DNA of 64,000 nt from Glutamicibacter sp. JC586 (GCF_009805585.1 NZ_VHIN01000002.1:372001-436000); one strand, 5' to 3'. Positions 47,924-58,533 are shown, counted from the stretch's first letter. A program made the numbers and translations. Notes: a model not told the origin generated them from the sequence alone.

Positions 47924-48712
47924 TCACTGTTCAGGCTCCTGATTTGGCGGTTTTGTCAGCGCCAAAACTACGGCAAGTGTCACGTCATATCCGGCTTCAT
48001 GACATGCCATTGCGGCATGTCGCAGAGTTGAGCCTGTGGTTAGAACATCATCGATGAGGATGATCGGCGCTCCCGAAACCGGTGCACGCTCAGCAACAAA
48101 ATGTTTACCGGATCCGCGACGGGCAGAGCCACTTTTGAGTTTCTGCGCTCCCCCAAATGCTGAGCGAACGCGATAGTGCAGAACCGAACGGCAAACCAGT
48201 TGCTCCGAATACAGTCCGTTTCGCATCCCTTGTTGAAGTATTGAGAGCACTGGTGAATAGCCGCGTTGGCCCACGGCCTTTAGAGAGCTAGGAACGGGAA
48301 CAATCAGTGTAGGTACCTGACCTGGTTGTGGAATGCTGCTGGCGTTGATGACCGCTGCCAGGTACGGGGCAAAAACAGTCCTCAAAAAGTACCGTTGCTT
48401 ATTTTTGAACGCCAAGACCGCACGAGCCAATTCTTTCCCATAGATCCCGCACGAGCTCACCGATAGCTGGTGCGCCAGCAAAGGCAACTCGACATAGTGT
48501 TGATGACCATCGGGCAAGGGAGGCATGAAGAGCTGGGACTGTATTTCTCTCCGGCATTCTGGACACAAGCGAAAATCGGCTCGTGAACACACCGCACAGC
48601 TGGTGGGGATCAAGAAGTTGAAAAGTTCCCGTAGACCAAAGCCAAGCCAGCGTATTGACCTACGCTGACAAAGCTCGTCAACGCGGCGCAACCAGTTCCA
48701 AGAGGTTTCCAT
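47924..48712 (-). CDS. ComF-family phosphoribosyltransferase-like protein
   Basis: 262 residues: an N-terminal zinc finger with Cys39, Cys42, Cys50 and Cys53, and a C-terminal type I phosphoribosyltransferase domain with the PRPP loop IILIDDVLTTGST (about 217-229). ComF proteins take part in DNA uptake in naturally competent bacteria, but actinobacterial relatives are common without known competence, so the role is open. ATG at 48712. Synteny matches Rv3242c, between hpf and lpqB. Confidence 0.85.
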   Translation of the reverse strand: METSWNWLRRVDELCQRRSIRWLGFGLRELFNFLIPTSCAVCSRADFRLCPECRREIQSQLFMPPLPDGHQHYVELPLLAHQLSVSSCGIYGKELARAVLAFKNKQRYFLRTVFAPYLAAVINASSIPQPGQVPTLIVPVPSSLKAVGQRGYSPVLSILQQGMRNGLYSEQLVCRSVLHYRVRSAFGGAQKLKSGSARRGSGKHFVAERAPVSGAPIILIDDVLTTGSTLRHAAMACHEAGYDVTLAVVLALTKPPNQEPEQ

Positions 48713-48780
48713 GGCTCACCCTAAACGCGCCAGAGCAATTGGCAGAAAAAATGTGCGTCAATTGTGGACGAAATCGGAAA

Positions 48781-50484
48781 CTAGCCCGGGTAGGAAACGT
48801 CCTGCGCGAAGTCATCTAGCTCATGCCATGAATTTCCGACCCGCGTGTACAGCTTTTCCTTGGTCTGTGCGTATACTTCACGCCCACCACCGACACCGGT
48901 AGCAATGCCAATCATCCCCAGTAGTAACTGTAGATGTTCACTGCCGCCTTCAAAGGTGATCTGGGCGGCTTCGACGGCTTCAGAATCTTCGAGTTTGGCG
49001 ACGATAATTGAGCTATCCGAATCCCACAACGCGGTGTTGACCGGAACTTCCGGGTAGATCTTCATGGGCGTGTCAGTTAAGCCACGTGGCACTCCCTCGG
49101 CATCACGAATGATGCCTGCAACATACACGGACGTGGATGACCCTTCCGTAGCTACAATCAATGCGCGGGCACCGTCACGGGAGATGCGGAAAGAGTCAAT
49201 GTTTGCGCCCTCAAGCCACGCTACGTCGATGGGGCGAGCTTCGCCCTTGCTGGCAGTGTCTTTCGGTATGGCCATGATCGGAGTCTCGGCCCCGTTATCG
49301 GCAGTCCACGTCCACCCGGCCACATCCATGGTTGGCTGAATCAAATCTCGGCCGCGCAGTTCGAGTCGAAGCTGGCCTTTATCATTGATCCCCCACAGCT
49401 GTGTTCGGCGATCGTTGAGGAAGGCGTAGCTATTGCCTACGGGAGACATCGCGGGGTCACGTGGATCATAAGCGGAAACGTCAGGAAGACCACCTACTGG
49501 AATGATCGAGCGCCCTTTGACGTAGACCAAGTCTTGGTCTGAAACACCGATCAACGTATCTTGGGTGCTCGGGTTGATCTGTGCAGGCTCGATCTTTGAA
49601 TCTTCGCTGGCCAGATTAACATCGTTTTCCTCGCGGAGCATCTTGACCGAGTCCACCGAGGATAGGCCGGTCAGCGTCGCTTCAACTTGCTGTTTCATCA
49701 GTAGCAGCGTGGTGTCCGTGGTATCGGTGAATGAATCAGAATTTAGATCGATAGTTGCTTGCCGATCGCGCACTGGGACAGCAGAACGCACCAATTGGCT
49801 AGCCGAGGAGAAAGCAGAAACCACAGCGTTCTGTAGATACGGTGCAGGGCCTTTCAACAAAGCCTCAACCATGGACGTCGTAGTTCCAGAACCGGAAGTA
49901 AACCACCGAATATCCGGGACGAGATAGGAATAACTCGCATCGTAGAAGTACAAGGTCTGGGCGGCAAAGATCTTCGTGAAAGTGGAAGCTTCGAGCATGG
50001 TGCCGTTGGGTGCCTCGACGATGCGCCACTGATCATCGATCTTGGCTACCTTGATATCCACCGCACGAGTGCTGTGGTTCGGATAGTTGGTTCGTACCCC
50101 TTGGGCGTCAACTTCCCCAGTAATTTCCAACTGGATGGTGTACTGATTCGCATCCGCACCATTAACAACGTTGAAGGCTTCGTAAATCAACGTCTGCGTG
50201 TCTCCACGCCAGGTATTGCGCAAATCGGCACTCATGTACTCGCGAGCGACGGCGTAATCTTCAGCGACTGAACGGCCAGCTTCGACAAAGCCATCCACAA
50301 TCTCACGTGCGTCCGCCCCGTCGGCTGGTCCTTCCGCCGTATAGCTGTAAGTTGTACCGCTGGTGTCTTCTTCGCCGGCTTCTAGCTGTTGAACACCGGA
50401 TGATCGTGGAATCGCAGCGCAACCGGTAAAGGCCAAGACAGAAATTAGGAGAGTCGACAGGTAAAAGAGTGCTTTGTTTTTCAC
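48781..50484 (-). CDS. lpqB: Lipoprotein LpqB, MtrAB accessory
   Basis: Secreted lipoprotein that modulates the MtrB sensor. 567 residues: signal peptide with lipobox F-T-G-Cys22, a GerMN domain (about 190-290) and a C-terminal LpqB beta-propeller (about 300-560). GTG start shares one base with the mtrB stop, so the mtrA-mtrB-lpqB operon is tightly coupled. Confidence 0.95.
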   Translation of the reverse strand: MKNKALFYLSTLLISVLAFTGCAAIPRSSGVQQLEAGEEDTSGTTYSYTAEGPADGADAREIVDGFVEAGRSVAEDYAVAREYMSADLRNTWRGDTQTLIYEAFNVVNGADANQYTIQLEITGEVDAQGVRTNYPNHSTRAVDIKVAKIDDQWRIVEAPNGTMLEASTFTKIFAAQTLYFYDASYSYLVPDIRWFTSGSGTTTSMVEALLKGPAPYLQNAVVSAFSSASQLVRSAVPVRDRQATIDLNSDSFTDTTDTTLLLMKQQVEATLTGLSSVDSVKMLREENDVNLASEDSKIEPAQINPSTQDTLIGVSDQDLVYVKGRSIIPVGGLPDVSAYDPRDPAMSPVGNSYAFLNDRRTQLWGINDKGQLRLELRGRDLIQPTMDVAGWTWTADNGAETPIMAIPKDTASKGEARPIDVAWLEGANIDSFRISRDGARALIVATEGSSTSVYVAGIIRDAEGVPRGLTDTPMKIYPEVPVNTALWDSDSSIIVAKLEDSEAVEAAQITFEGGSEHLQLLLGMIGIATGVGGGREVYAQTKEKLYTRVGNSWHELDDFAQDVSYPG

Positions 50485-52289
50485 TAGTTGCGCTCCTTCT
50501 TAGATTCGGAGCTACTGTTTTGTGGATCGGTCACGTCGTCGTCTTCTTCAATTTCGGACGTGAGAATCAACGGCGTGTAGCCGATCTTGGGAACTTCACC
50601 TGTCAGCGGGAAACTGTCCCCGACCGTATTGAGGATGGCTTCAGAAATCGCTGGCTCCAGCGGAAGCGGCGAAGAATCAATCTCATGATCTTCAGCCTTG
50701 GGCAGGGTCAGCCGGAAGACTGATCCCACGCCGGGCTTACCCCAGGCTTCCAACCGGCCTTCATGAAGCCGAGTGTCTTCCATGGAAATGGATAGTCCCA
50801 AACCAGATCCGCCAGTGGTTCGCTTACGAGCAGGGTCCGCTCTCCAGAACCTATCAAAGACATGCTGGGTGGCTTCTTCGCTCATACCGATCCCGTAATC
50901 ACGTACGGTGACCGCTACCGCCGAATGGTTTTCAGCAATGGTGATGTCGATGGGATTGCTTTCGCCGTGTTCTACCGCGTTGAGCACCAGGTTTCGAATA
51001 ATGCGTTCCACGCGACGCGGGTCAACTTCTGCAACACAACCTTCTGCAGGCGCACTGAGACGAATGATCGAACCATAGTCATCGGCCACCGGCGTCGCGG
51101 TGTCAACCACCTTGCGCGCGATCGAATTCAGGTCTGTGGACTCTCGATCCAATACAGCCACACCCGCGTCAAAGCGAGAAACTTCCAGTAGATCGTTCAG
51201 CAGGTGCTGGAAACGTTCAATTTGGTTGTACATCAGCTCAGCAGAGCGTGAGGTCAAAGGGTCGAAGTCTTCGCGCGCATCGTGAATCACCTCGGCAGCC
51301 ATGCGCACCGTGGTCAGTGGCGTACGTAATTCATGAGAAACGTCGGAGACGAATCGTTGTTGCATCGCAGAGAGGTTATTCAGCTGAGTAATCTGCTCCT
51401 GCAAGGACTGGGCCATGTGGTTAAAGGCAGTACCCAGTCGAGCCACCTCGTCTTTGCCTTCGACTTTCATTCGTCGATCCAAATCACCGGAGGCGATGCG
51501 TTCGGAAGCATAGGCAGCATCAGCCACAGGCCGTACCACGGTACGTGCTACGGACCACGCAACGAAACCCACGACAACTAGCAGAATCAGGCCGGTGAAG
51601 GACAGCGCGCGGTTAATGAACTCCAACGTATCTTGCACGCTGGAGAGGTCATAAACCAGGTAGAGTCCGTATTCGCGGCCCGGTGGAATCAATACTTTGG
51701 TACCAACAACCAACCCGGGCTGTGCCTGGTCGGCGCTGCCAAGTTCAACTGAGCGCCAGTAAATTCCCTGTTCCCCGGCTACGCTTTCGGCCAGGTCTTG
51801 CGGAATCACTCGGGTAGTTAACGATCCCGAAGCCATGGGGCCAACGTAGAGACTTTGGTCTCCGGCGATCGGCATCAGCACAAAGTCTCGGACCACGGTC
51901 GCCCCGTCGCCTTCAAGCGAGGCCAAGGTCGAATTCACCAGGGCCTGAGTGGAGGCACGGTCGGTGGTGGATGCCGATTCAAGGATGGAGCGGGCCTGGG
52001 TCAGGCCACGCTCGGATTCCTTGGAGATCTGGCTGACGCGCTCATCGTACAAAGTGGAGGCGATCTGATTGGACAGGAACGCTCCGGCGGCCAGTAGGGC
52101 AAGGGTGGTAAAAAGCAACGTGGAAATCACGGTGCGATAAATCAAATGACGCTGCCAGCGCAGCTTCAATGCTATCCAGGGGCGCCTGATCCAAGAACGG
52201 AGATTGGCGATGGTAAAGCGTTTGGGCTTAGCGTGGACAGACACGTCGAGCGGAACCAACTCTTTACCGGTCGACGTGTGTGAACTCAA
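50484..52289 (-). CDS. mtrB: Sensor histidine kinase MtrB
   Basis: Membrane kinase for MtrA controlling cell-wall turnover and division. 601 residues: two membrane segments (about 52-74 and 225-247) flanking an extracellular sensor domain, HAMP (about 248-300), HisKA with His319 in [15 protein letters not shown], and HATPase with [11 protein letters not shown] and [10 protein letters not shown] (about 490-499). TTG start overlaps the mtrA stop (TTGA). The C-terminus carries a 70-residue Ser/Glu/Asp-rich tail. Confidence 0.96.
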   Translation of the reverse strand: MSSHTSTGKELVPLDVSVHAKPKRFTIANLRSWIRRPWIALKLRWQRHLIYRTVISTLLFTTLALLAAGAFLSNQIASTLYDERVSQISKESERGLTQARSILESASTTDRASTQALVNSTLASLEGDGATVVRDFVLMPIAGDQSLYVGPMASGSLTTRVIPQDLAESVAGEQGIYWRSVELGSADQAQPGLVVGTKVLIPPGREYGLYLVYDLSSVQDTLEFINRALSFTGLILLVVVGFVAWSVARTVVRPVADAAYASERIASGDLDRRMKVEGKDEVARLGTAFNHMAQSLQEQITQLNNLSAMQQRFVSDVSHELRTPLTTVRMAAEVIHDAREDFDPLTSRSAELMYNQIERFQHLLNDLLEVSRFDAGVAVLDRESTDLNSIARKVVDTATPVADDYGSIIRLSAPAEGCVAEVDPRRVERIIRNLVLNAVEHGESNPIDITIAENHSAVAVTVRDYGIGMSEEATQHVFDRFWRADPARKRTTGGSGLGLSISMEDTRLHEGRLEAWGKPGVGSVFRLTLPKAEDHEIDSSPLPLEPAISEAILNTVGDSFPLTGEVPKIGYTPLILTSEIEEDDDVTDPQNSSSESKKERN

Positions 52290-52966
52290 CTTGCCGAACC
52301 TGCCTTATATCCCACCCCGCGCACGGTTTGGATAATCTGAGGCTTTTCTGGATCAAGCTCGATCTTTGAGCGCAAACGCTGAACGTGTACATTGACCAAG
52401 CGGGTGTCGGCAGCGTGACGATATCCCCATACAGCTTCCAACAGTTGTTCGCGGCTGAAAACCTGCTTCGGTTTGCGAGCCATGGTGACCAGAAGGTCAA
52501 ATTCCAGCGGGGTTAATGACACCGCCTGATTGTTGCGGGTCACCTGGTGGCCGGCAACATCAATTGACACTTCTCCCACCTGCAGAGTTTCCGCCGCGTG
52601 GGTTTCATTCGGACGAAGGCGTGCACGCACACGTGCCACCAATTCGGCCGGCTTAAAAGGCTTAGGAACGTAATCGTCGGCCCCAGATTCTAGCCCGCGA
52701 ACCACGTCAGCTGTGTCCGACTTAGCGGTCAGCATGACCACGGGAACGTCCGACTCGGCACGGATCTGCTTGCAGACCTCGATACCGTCGATGCCCGGCA
52801 GCATCAGGTCAAGAAGGACCAGATCTGGGTTAAATTCACGGAAGGCTTCCAACGCGCCTGAACCCTCATAACAAAACGCGGCGTCAAAGCCGTCATTTTG
52901 TAAGACGATACCAATCATTTCCGACAATGCTTCATCATCGTCAACGACTAAAATCCGTGCTTTCAT
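52286..52966 (-). CDS. mtrA: Response regulator MtrA
   Basis: OmpR-type regulator, 226 residues. Receiver domain with acidic pocket DDDE (about 9-12), phospho-acceptor Asp53 in LVLLDLMLPG and Lys near 102; DNA-binding winged helix from about 128 (EVSIDVAGHQVTRN to the end). MtrA regulates peptidoglycan hydrolase and division genes and is often essential in actinobacteria. ATG at 52966. First gene of the mtrA-mtrB-lpqB operon; the LysM transglycosylase in this window is a plausible target, but this is inference. Confidence 0.97.
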   Translation of the reverse strand: MKARILVVDDDEALSEMIGIVLQNDGFDAAFCYEGSGALEAFREFNPDLVLLDLMLPGIDGIEVCKQIRAESDVPVVMLTAKSDTADVVRGLESGADDYVPKPFKPAELVARVRARLRPNETHAAETLQVGEVSIDVAGHQVTRNNQAVSLTPLEFDLLVTMARKPKQVFSREQLLEAVWGYRHAADTRLVNVHVQRLRSKIELDPEKPQIIQTVRGVGYKAGSAS

Positions 52967-53102
52967 CCCTTGTCCCCCTGCAACCGTTGCCTTGAGGTTT
53001 CAACCATCTGTTCAAACCGGGCAGATCAGCATTACTACTGTTTCAAAGATACATGATTCGCCACTAATTTCCGGCTGTGACCGGCACTAATAACACAATC
53101 GA

Positions 53103-54161
53103 TTACGCGTCGACGCGAGTTTGCTCCAACGCTTGGGCATAGGCGGAGAGCTTGCCCAAAGTGTCCACCACCTGCGCGCTGGTGCTTTGCGAAAAATCGC
53201 CACGCGGCATGAGGGTCAGTGAACCCAGTTGCCCCTCGCCCAGACCCAACTGACGCCATGGTCGAAGAATCGAATGCACTGCTTCAACAACGCCCGGAGC
53301 AGGCAAGCCCGGGGTGAGGACCTGCAAGAAGATCTGCCCGTGACCTTCAACGAATCCAGCGACGCGTTCCCACTTGCGATGGTTCAGTACCTGCGGATCA
53401 ATAATCAATCCAGTGATGCCTGCCTGGTTGAGCAGATCAACTCGCTGGATCCACTGTTCATCGGCACTGGGCAGATTCACCACGGGATGAACCTCGAACT
53501 TCGATTGGTCCGCAATGAGCACTGCGAGAAAATCTTGATAGGCGCTACGTACTTCAGAGCGAGGGATAGAACGCAATGTCCGATAACCGCTGGCGGTCTT
53601 GATCGTGCCATCAAGGACGTCGCTGAACAGAAGTTCGTCCAGCTGCACAGTGAAGGAACGCACGCAGGTGATTCGTGCCAAGCGCTCAAGGTGTTCTCTA
53701 ACGCCATGGGCGTAGGAGGCGATGATGTCCCGGCGAGCGCCATGGTCGCTTAGGGAGCGTTCGCCGTTGCTCAGAAAGAGGCTGGCCACCAGTGAAAACG
53801 GGCCGAGTACGGTGAGCTTGAGGCGTTGCGCTGGTTTCTGTTCAGCGCCCAAAATATCTGCCAGTAGGTTTTCGTCGCTGCGCAGAATGCTTCGCGCCCT
53901 GCGTGCGTCGATGCCATCGGTGACACCGACTCGCCAGCCGTGTGGCTGTAGGTCAAAGCCAAGGTCCGCGAGCATTGTTGCGCTACGGCCCACTGTGTCG
54001 GCTCCGACCCCGCGATCGGCTAACTGTGGGAGTACCGCGAGGTTGGGCTCACCTAGCTCTCCGCGGACCACCTCATGCACATCCATGGGGTCGGTGCCGG
54101 GAAATTGGCAGAAGGAGGTGGCGAAAACATCGCCGCGTTCAGGCAACTGCTCGTCAGGCAT
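53103..54161 (-). CDS. MetE-like (cobalamin-independent methionine synthase superfamily) protein
   Basis: 352 residues from the ATG at 54161, which overlaps the chorismate mutase stop by 8 bases. It aligns with the C-terminal half of MetE: GDVFATSFCQFPG at the start, and FTVQLDELLFSD equivalent to the QIDEPALRE strand. The H-x-C zinc site of true MetE is not visible; the corresponding stretch reads VHPVVNLPS. Without zinc ligands it should not catalyse the normal methyl transfer. M. tuberculosis Rv3015c is a likely relative. Function unknown. Confidence 0.75.
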   Translation of the reverse strand: MPDEQLPERGDVFATSFCQFPGTDPMDVHEVVRGELGEPNLAVLPQLADRGVGADTVGRSATMLADLGFDLQPHGWRVGVTDGIDARRARSILRSDENLLADILGAEQKPAQRLKLTVLGPFSLVASLFLSNGERSLSDHGARRDIIASYAHGVREHLERLARITCVRSFTVQLDELLFSDVLDGTIKTASGYRTLRSIPRSEVRSAYQDFLAVLIADQSKFEVHPVVNLPSADEQWIQRVDLLNQAGITGLIIDPQVLNHRKWERVAGFVEGHGQIFLQVLTPGLPAPGVVEAVHSILRPWRQLGLGEGQLGSLTLMPRGDFSQSTSAQVVDTLGKLSAYAQALEQTRVDA

Positions 54162-54525
54162 CGTTATGTGATTCAGAAATGTTCTGGTGGTGACGAATAA
54201 CCTCGGAAATAACAAAGTTGAGCAGCTTTTCTGCAAATTCTGGATCGAGGTGTGCTTCGATGGCCAGGGCGCGCAGTCGCTCTATCTGAGCCTTTTCGCG
54301 GTTTGGATCGCTCGGTGGTAGCTTGTGGACGGCCTTGAGGTGGCCCACGCGCTGGGTCGCTTTGAAACGCTCTGCCAGCAGGTACACCAGCTGTGCGTCA
54401 AAGTTGTCGATGCTTCCACGGATGGCGTAGAGCTCTTCGAGGACTTCATTCTTTACCTCGCCGTGCAACGAGCTAGCGTGCGGGTCGAATGACTCGTTAG
54501 GTGCAGTGTTTTTCGGCTCGTTCAT
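54154..54525 (-). CDS. Chorismate mutase, AroQ class
   Basis: Converts chorismate to prephenate for Phe/Tyr synthesis. 123 residues: about 25 variable N-terminal residues, then an all-helical CM_2 domain. The VLEELYAIRGSIDNFDAQLVY helix carries the conserved Arg and Asp, followed by ERFKATQRVGHLKA and the C-terminal helix with FVISEVIRHHQ. ATG at 54525. It overlaps the MetE-like gene by 8 bases, so the two are coupled. Free-standing intracellular enzyme; no signal peptide. Confidence 0.9.
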   Translation of the reverse strand: MNEPKNTAPNESFDPHASSLHGEVKNEVLEELYAIRGSIDNFDAQLVYLLAERFKATQRVGHLKAVHKLPPSDPNREKAQIERLRALAIEAHLDPEFAEKLLNFVISEVIRHHQNISESHNDA

Positions 54526-54569
54526 GGGATCAAGTTTACGGGTTCACCAGTCGAATGATGAACAAAGTG

Positions 54570-54609
54570 ACATGCCCCAGATGCGGCGGGTCGCGCATCT
54601 GGGGCATGT
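54570..54609 (-). terminator. Terminator after the peptide ABC transporter operon
   Basis: 16-bp perfect inverted repeat (54570-54585 / 54594-54609) with an 8-base loop, 20 bases after the ATPase stop and 44 bases before chorismate mutase. Confidence 0.75.
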
Positions 54610-54629
54610 GTGAGCTTGCTGGTTTAGCT

Positions 54630-56321
54630 TCAGGCTTGGTTCAGTTCTTCGATCAGCGCTCGACGTTGGGCCTGCTCGCGTGGATCTGGCACCGGCAGGG
54701 AGGCGATCAGGCGTTGGGTGTAACTTTGCTGAGGTTCGGCCAGGACCTTGGAGCCTAAGCCTTCCTCAATCAAGCTTCCGCGGTAGAGCACTCCCACCCA
54801 TGTGGCCAGCTGATCAACCACTGCCAAGTCATGAGAAACGAACAGGGCAGCAAAGCCCAGCTCTGTTTGCAACTCCCTAAACAGTTCCAGCACCTTGGCC
54901 TGAACTGAAACGTCCAAGGCGCTGGTTGGCTCATCGGCGATCAATAGCTTTGGATCCAAAGCAAGGGCGCGTGCCAAGGAGGCGCGCTGCCGTTGGCCAC
55001 CGGAGAGCTCATGCGGATAGCGCTGGGCAAATCCTGCAGGCAGCTGGACGGCTTCAAGCAGTTCGTTGACCTTTTTCCTGCTCTGGGCAGGGTTCAGATC
55101 CCGGTGCACTGCCAACGGTTCGGCGACACATTCACCAATGGTCAGGTGTGGATTAAAGCTTGCAGCTGGGTCTTGGAAGACGAAGCCGATCTGTTCGCGC
55201 AATGGCTTGAAGCTGCGCTCTTTGAAGGTGGCCATCTCGTATCCCAAGACCTTCAGGGAGCCGGAGCTGATCCGATTCAGTCCAGCGATGCTTCGACCGA
55301 TGGTAGTCTTGCCCGATCCTGATTCACCAACTAGTCCGTAGACTTCCCCAGCGTGAATCTTCAGGTCAACTTCTTTGACCGCGGTGAAACCTGGGGAGCC
55401 CAAACGTCCAGGGAAATGGACACCTAGTCCTTGTGCTTCAACCACGACCTCGGCATCAGCATGCGGACGCGTTGCCAGTGATGCCGAAGCACTTTGTCGC
55501 CCTAGGTGAGGTACCGCAGCCAGTAGGGCTTTGGTGTAATCCTCTTGCGGGCGCTCGAAGAGTTCTAGGGCGGGTGCCTGTTCGACAATCTTTCCCTGGT
55601 TCATCACCACAACCCGGTCAGCAATATCAGCCACCACACCCATGTTGTGGGTGATGATCACGATCGCGGTACCGAGTTCTTCTCGCAGCTCTCGTAACAG
55701 CGAAAGGATCTCTGCTTGTACGGTAACGTCCAAGGCAGTCGTGGGCTCATCGGCCACAATCAGCTGTGGCTTTAGCGCCAAGGCGGCAGCGATCACTACA
55801 CGTTGCTTCTGACCACCCGAGAACTGGTGAGGATAGTAGTTCACCCGTTGTTCTGGGTCTGGGATGCCCACTTGCCGCATAGCTTCAACCGCGCGTGCTT
55901 TGGCTTCCTTTTTGGAGATATTATTGTGGGTTCGAATTCCCTCCATGATCTGCCAACCCACGGTGTATACCGGATTCAGCGCAGTGGATGGCTCTTGGAA
56001 GACCATGGCCACATCGCGTCCACGGACGGCACGAAGTTCATGGCCACGCAGGGTGAGCATGTTTTTCCCGTTGAGATAGACCCCTCCGCGAGCCGCCCCG
56101 TTCTCTGCCATGATTCCCAGGGCGGTGCGAGCAGTCACGGATTTGCCCGAACCGGACTCTCCGACGATAGCTAGGATCTCCCCTGCTTTCACATGAAGAT
56201 CCACGCCGCGAACGGCAGGTACTGCTCCGGCGTCGGTGACAAAGTCAATGTTCAGGCCTTGAATGCTAAGTACATTCTCTGCATCGTTGACCGCCGGCGG
56301 AACTGTTGAACTGTGTTTCAC
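54630..56321 (-). CDS. Fused oligopeptide ABC transporter ATPase (DppD-DppF type)
   Basis: Energises the peptide importer. 563 residues with two complete ABC domains in one chain. The first (about 15-265) has GESGSGKSVTA and the FSGGQKQRV signature; the second (about 295-545) has GESGSGKTTIG and LSGGQRQRAS. Each has a Walker B with DEPT and its own C-terminal oligopeptide-type extension. GTG start overlaps the DppC stop (GTGA). Confidence 0.93.
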   Translation of the reverse strand: MKHSSTVPPAVNDAENVLSIQGLNIDFVTDAGAVPAVRGVDLHVKAGEILAIVGESGSGKSVTARTALGIMAENGAARGGVYLNGKNMLTLRGHELRAVRGRDVAMVFQEPSTALNPVYTVGWQIMEGIRTHNNISKKEAKARAVEAMRQVGIPDPEQRVNYYPHQFSGGQKQRVVIAAALALKPQLIVADEPTTALDVTVQAEILSLLRELREELGTAIVIITHNMGVVADIADRVVVMNQGKIVEQAPALELFERPQEDYTKALLAAVPHLGRQSASASLATRPHADAEVVVEAQGLGVHFPGRLGSPGFTAVKEVDLKIHAGEVYGLVGESGSGKTTIGRSIAGLNRISSGSLKVLGYEMATFKERSFKPLREQIGFVFQDPAASFNPHLTIGECVAEPLAVHRDLNPAQSRKKVNELLEAVQLPAGFAQRYPHELSGGQRQRASLARALALDPKLLIADEPTSALDVSVQAKVLELFRELQTELGFAALFVSHDLAVVDQLATWVGVLYRGSLIEEGLGSKVLAEPQQSYTQRLIASLPVPDPREQAQRRALIEELNQA

Positions 56322-57304
56322 TTGTCTGCTCCTGACTGTGCCGACTGGGTAATGCGCTGTGCTTTTTTGCGGCTAAAACGTCGCAGTCGAGGGTCGTTGA
56401 GATCATTCATGGATTCGCCGACCAGGGTCAATCCCATCACGGTCAGTACGATGGCTAGGCCTGGGAACAGGCCTGTCCACCAAATGCCACTGGTGGCATC
56501 GGACATCGCACGGTTCAGGTCATAGCCCCATTCTGAGGCGGCCGTTGGTTCAATGCCGAAGCCCAAGAAACCCAACCCAGCTAGGGTCAGTAGGGCCTCG
56601 GTGGCGTTGAGCGTGAAGATCAGCGGCAAGGTCCGGGTGGAATTGCGTAGCAGGTGGGTAAACATTACTCGCCATGGGCTAGCGCCGATCACTTGTGCAG
56701 ACTCAACAAAAGGTTCTGCTTTCAGGCGCATTACTTCGGCGCGAACTACACGGAAGTACTGCGGGATGAAAACGACAGTAATCGAAATTGCGGCGGCCAT
56801 GATGCCTCCAAAGAGCGAGGACTGCCCCTGGGAGATCACGATGGACATCACGATGGCCAGTAGCAACGACGGGAAAGCATAGATAGCATCCGCGAGGACC
56901 ACCATAATGCGATCGAACCAACCGCCGAGGTAGCCAGATATCAGGCCCAAAAGTACACCGATAAACAGTGACATCACTACGGCTGCCAAGATAACCCAAA
57001 TGGCGGTTTGTGCCCCAAAGAGGGTCCGAGAGAACACGTCGTATCCGGTGGAGGTTGTCCCCCAAAGGAACTTCGCATCTGGTGCAGCTTGGCGTGGGAA
57101 GTCACCGCTAGCGTCAGAGGACTGAGCGAACCCGAAAGGTGCGAGCAACGGAGCCAGCAGAGCACTGAGGATAAATACTGCGCAAAGTATCAGACCGGCG
57201 ACGAGCATGCCTCGTTGCAGCCCCGAGGACATGCGCAGATGTGAAATGACCGGCAGCGATTTGAACCGTGATCCGGCCGAGCTAGACATAGTTGGTGTAG
57301 TCAT
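56318..57304 (-). CDS. Peptide ABC transporter permease, DppC type
   Basis: 328 residues with an N-terminal OppC-type membrane segment, a periplasmic-side loop (about 55-95) and five further segments of the BPD_transp_1 domain. The EAA-like coupling loop is near residues 195-225 (VMRLKAEPFVESAQVIGASP). ATG at 57304, 2 bases after the DppB stop. Confidence 0.93.
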   Translation of the reverse strand: MTTPTMSSSAGSRFKSLPVISHLRMSSGLQRGMLVAGLILCAVFILSALLAPLLAPFGFAQSSDASGDFPRQAAPDAKFLWGTTSTGYDVFSRTLFGAQTAIWVILAAVVMSLFIGVLLGLISGYLGGWFDRIMVVLADAIYAFPSLLLAIVMSIVISQGQSSLFGGIMAAAISITVVFIPQYFRVVRAEVMRLKAEPFVESAQVIGASPWRVMFTHLLRNSTRTLPLIFTLNATEALLTLAGLGFLGFGIEPTAASEWGYDLNRAMSDATSGIWWTGLFPGLAIVLTVMGLTLVGESMNDLNDPRLRRFSRKKAQRITQSAQSGADK

Positions 57305-57306
57305 GT

Positions 57307-58395
57307 TTAGTACCTGACTCTCGGGTCGATCAACGCAGCAACCACGTCAACAATAAAGTTCGTCACGGCGACAATAATGGCCAGTAGCACCACGATTCCC
57401 TGAACCGCTACGAAGTCGCGGGCGGTGAGGTATTCAGCGAGCTTAAAGCCTAGGCCAGACCATTCGAAGGTCGTCTCGGTAAGTACGGCGCCGCCGAGCA
57501 ACATCGCGATCTGCAATCCCATGACAGTGATAATCGGAATCAGTGCGGGACGGTAGGCGTGCTTGGTGGTCAAGCGGAATTCGCTGACGCCACGTGATCG
57601 GCCCGCCTCAACATATTCGCGGCCCAGCGTACCGATGGCGTTGGTGCGTACCAAACGCAAGAACACGCCACCGGTGAGCAGCCCCAAAGCTAACGCTGGG
57701 AGCAACGCGTGCTGGAATACATTCCCGAAGGCCTGCATATTGCCACTTCGCAGTGCATCAAGCCAGTAAATCCCAGAAGGACTTTGCAGACCGGTAAGGG
57801 TTAGTTCTGTTTCCCAGTCGGCACGACCGCTAATAGGCAGCCAACCGAGCCACACGCCGAACACCAGCTTCAGGATCAGCCCGGCGAAAAATACGGGAGT
57901 GGCATAGCCCAAGATTGCTAGAATGCGCAAGATGGCATCTGGGTAGCGGTCACGGAACTTGGCCGCAACTAGACCCAGCGGGATGCCCACGAGCAAGGCC
58001 ACGATAACTGCGTTGATGGCCAATTCCAGGGTTGCTGCCCCGTAAGTAGTCAGTACTTCGGTTACTGCGCGGTTATCGCTGAGCGTGCGACCTAAATCGC
58101 CGGTAAAGATTTGTCCGAGGTACTCGAAGTATTGGATAAGGATGGGCCGGTCATATCCGGCTTCGTGGATTCGCGCGGCCAGCTGATCTGGAGTGAGGCG
58201 TCCACCCATGGCTGCGGTGATCGGATCGCCGGTCACGCGCATCAGGAAGAAGACCACTGTGATGAGGATAAAAACAGTGGGAATGATCAGCAAGAATCGG
58301 GTGATCAGGTAGCGCAGGAAACCGCCACCTTGATTCTTGGCTTTAGGTGCTGCTATCGGGCTAACTTCTTGGCCCGGAGGTGACGTGATTGTCAT
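57307..58395 (-). CDS. Peptide ABC transporter permease, DppB type
   Basis: 362 residues, six membrane segments, OppB-type N-terminal TM_PBP1 segment starting near FLRYLITRFLLIIPTVFIL, and the coupling loop REYVEAGRSRGVSEFRL near 260-276. ATG at 58395. It is separated from the binding-protein gene by 138 bases holding two hairpins. Confidence 0.93.
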   Translation of the reverse strand: MTITSPPGQEVSPIAAPKAKNQGGGFLRYLITRFLLIIPTVFILITVVFFLMRVTGDPITAAMGGRLTPDQLAARIHEAGYDRPILIQYFEYLGQIFTGDLGRTLSDNRAVTEVLTTYGAATLELAINAVIVALLVGIPLGLVAAKFRDRYPDAILRILAILGYATPVFFAGLILKLVFGVWLGWLPISGRADWETELTLTGLQSPSGIYWLDALRSGNMQAFGNVFQHALLPALALGLLTGGVFLRLVRTNAIGTLGREYVEAGRSRGVSEFRLTTKHAYRPALIPIITVMGLQIAMLLGGAVLTETTFEWSGLGFKLAEYLTARDFVAVQGIVVLLAIIVAVTNFIVDVVAALIDPRVRY

Positions 58396-58419
58396 CGTCA
58401 GTCCTTATTTTTCAGGATG

Positions 58420-58506
58420 CTTGGTGTGCCGCAGACAGGTTCACCGCAGGGGCACACCAAGGGGATCTAACCTGCGCTGTTTACGTTGCGCACGTCAGAT
58501 CCCCTT
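58420..58506 (-). promoter_or_regulatory. Two overlapping hairpins between binding-protein and permease genes
   Basis: An 11-bp stem (58420-58430 / 58451-58461) and a 10-bp stem (58459-58468 / 58497-58506) share bases 58459-58461, so they compete at their edges. Such stems downstream of substrate-binding-protein genes commonly stabilise the upstream message and reduce read-through into the permeases. Confidence 0.65.
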
Positions 58507-58533
58507 CGATTTAGTGTTTTTCTACAGAGCTAA

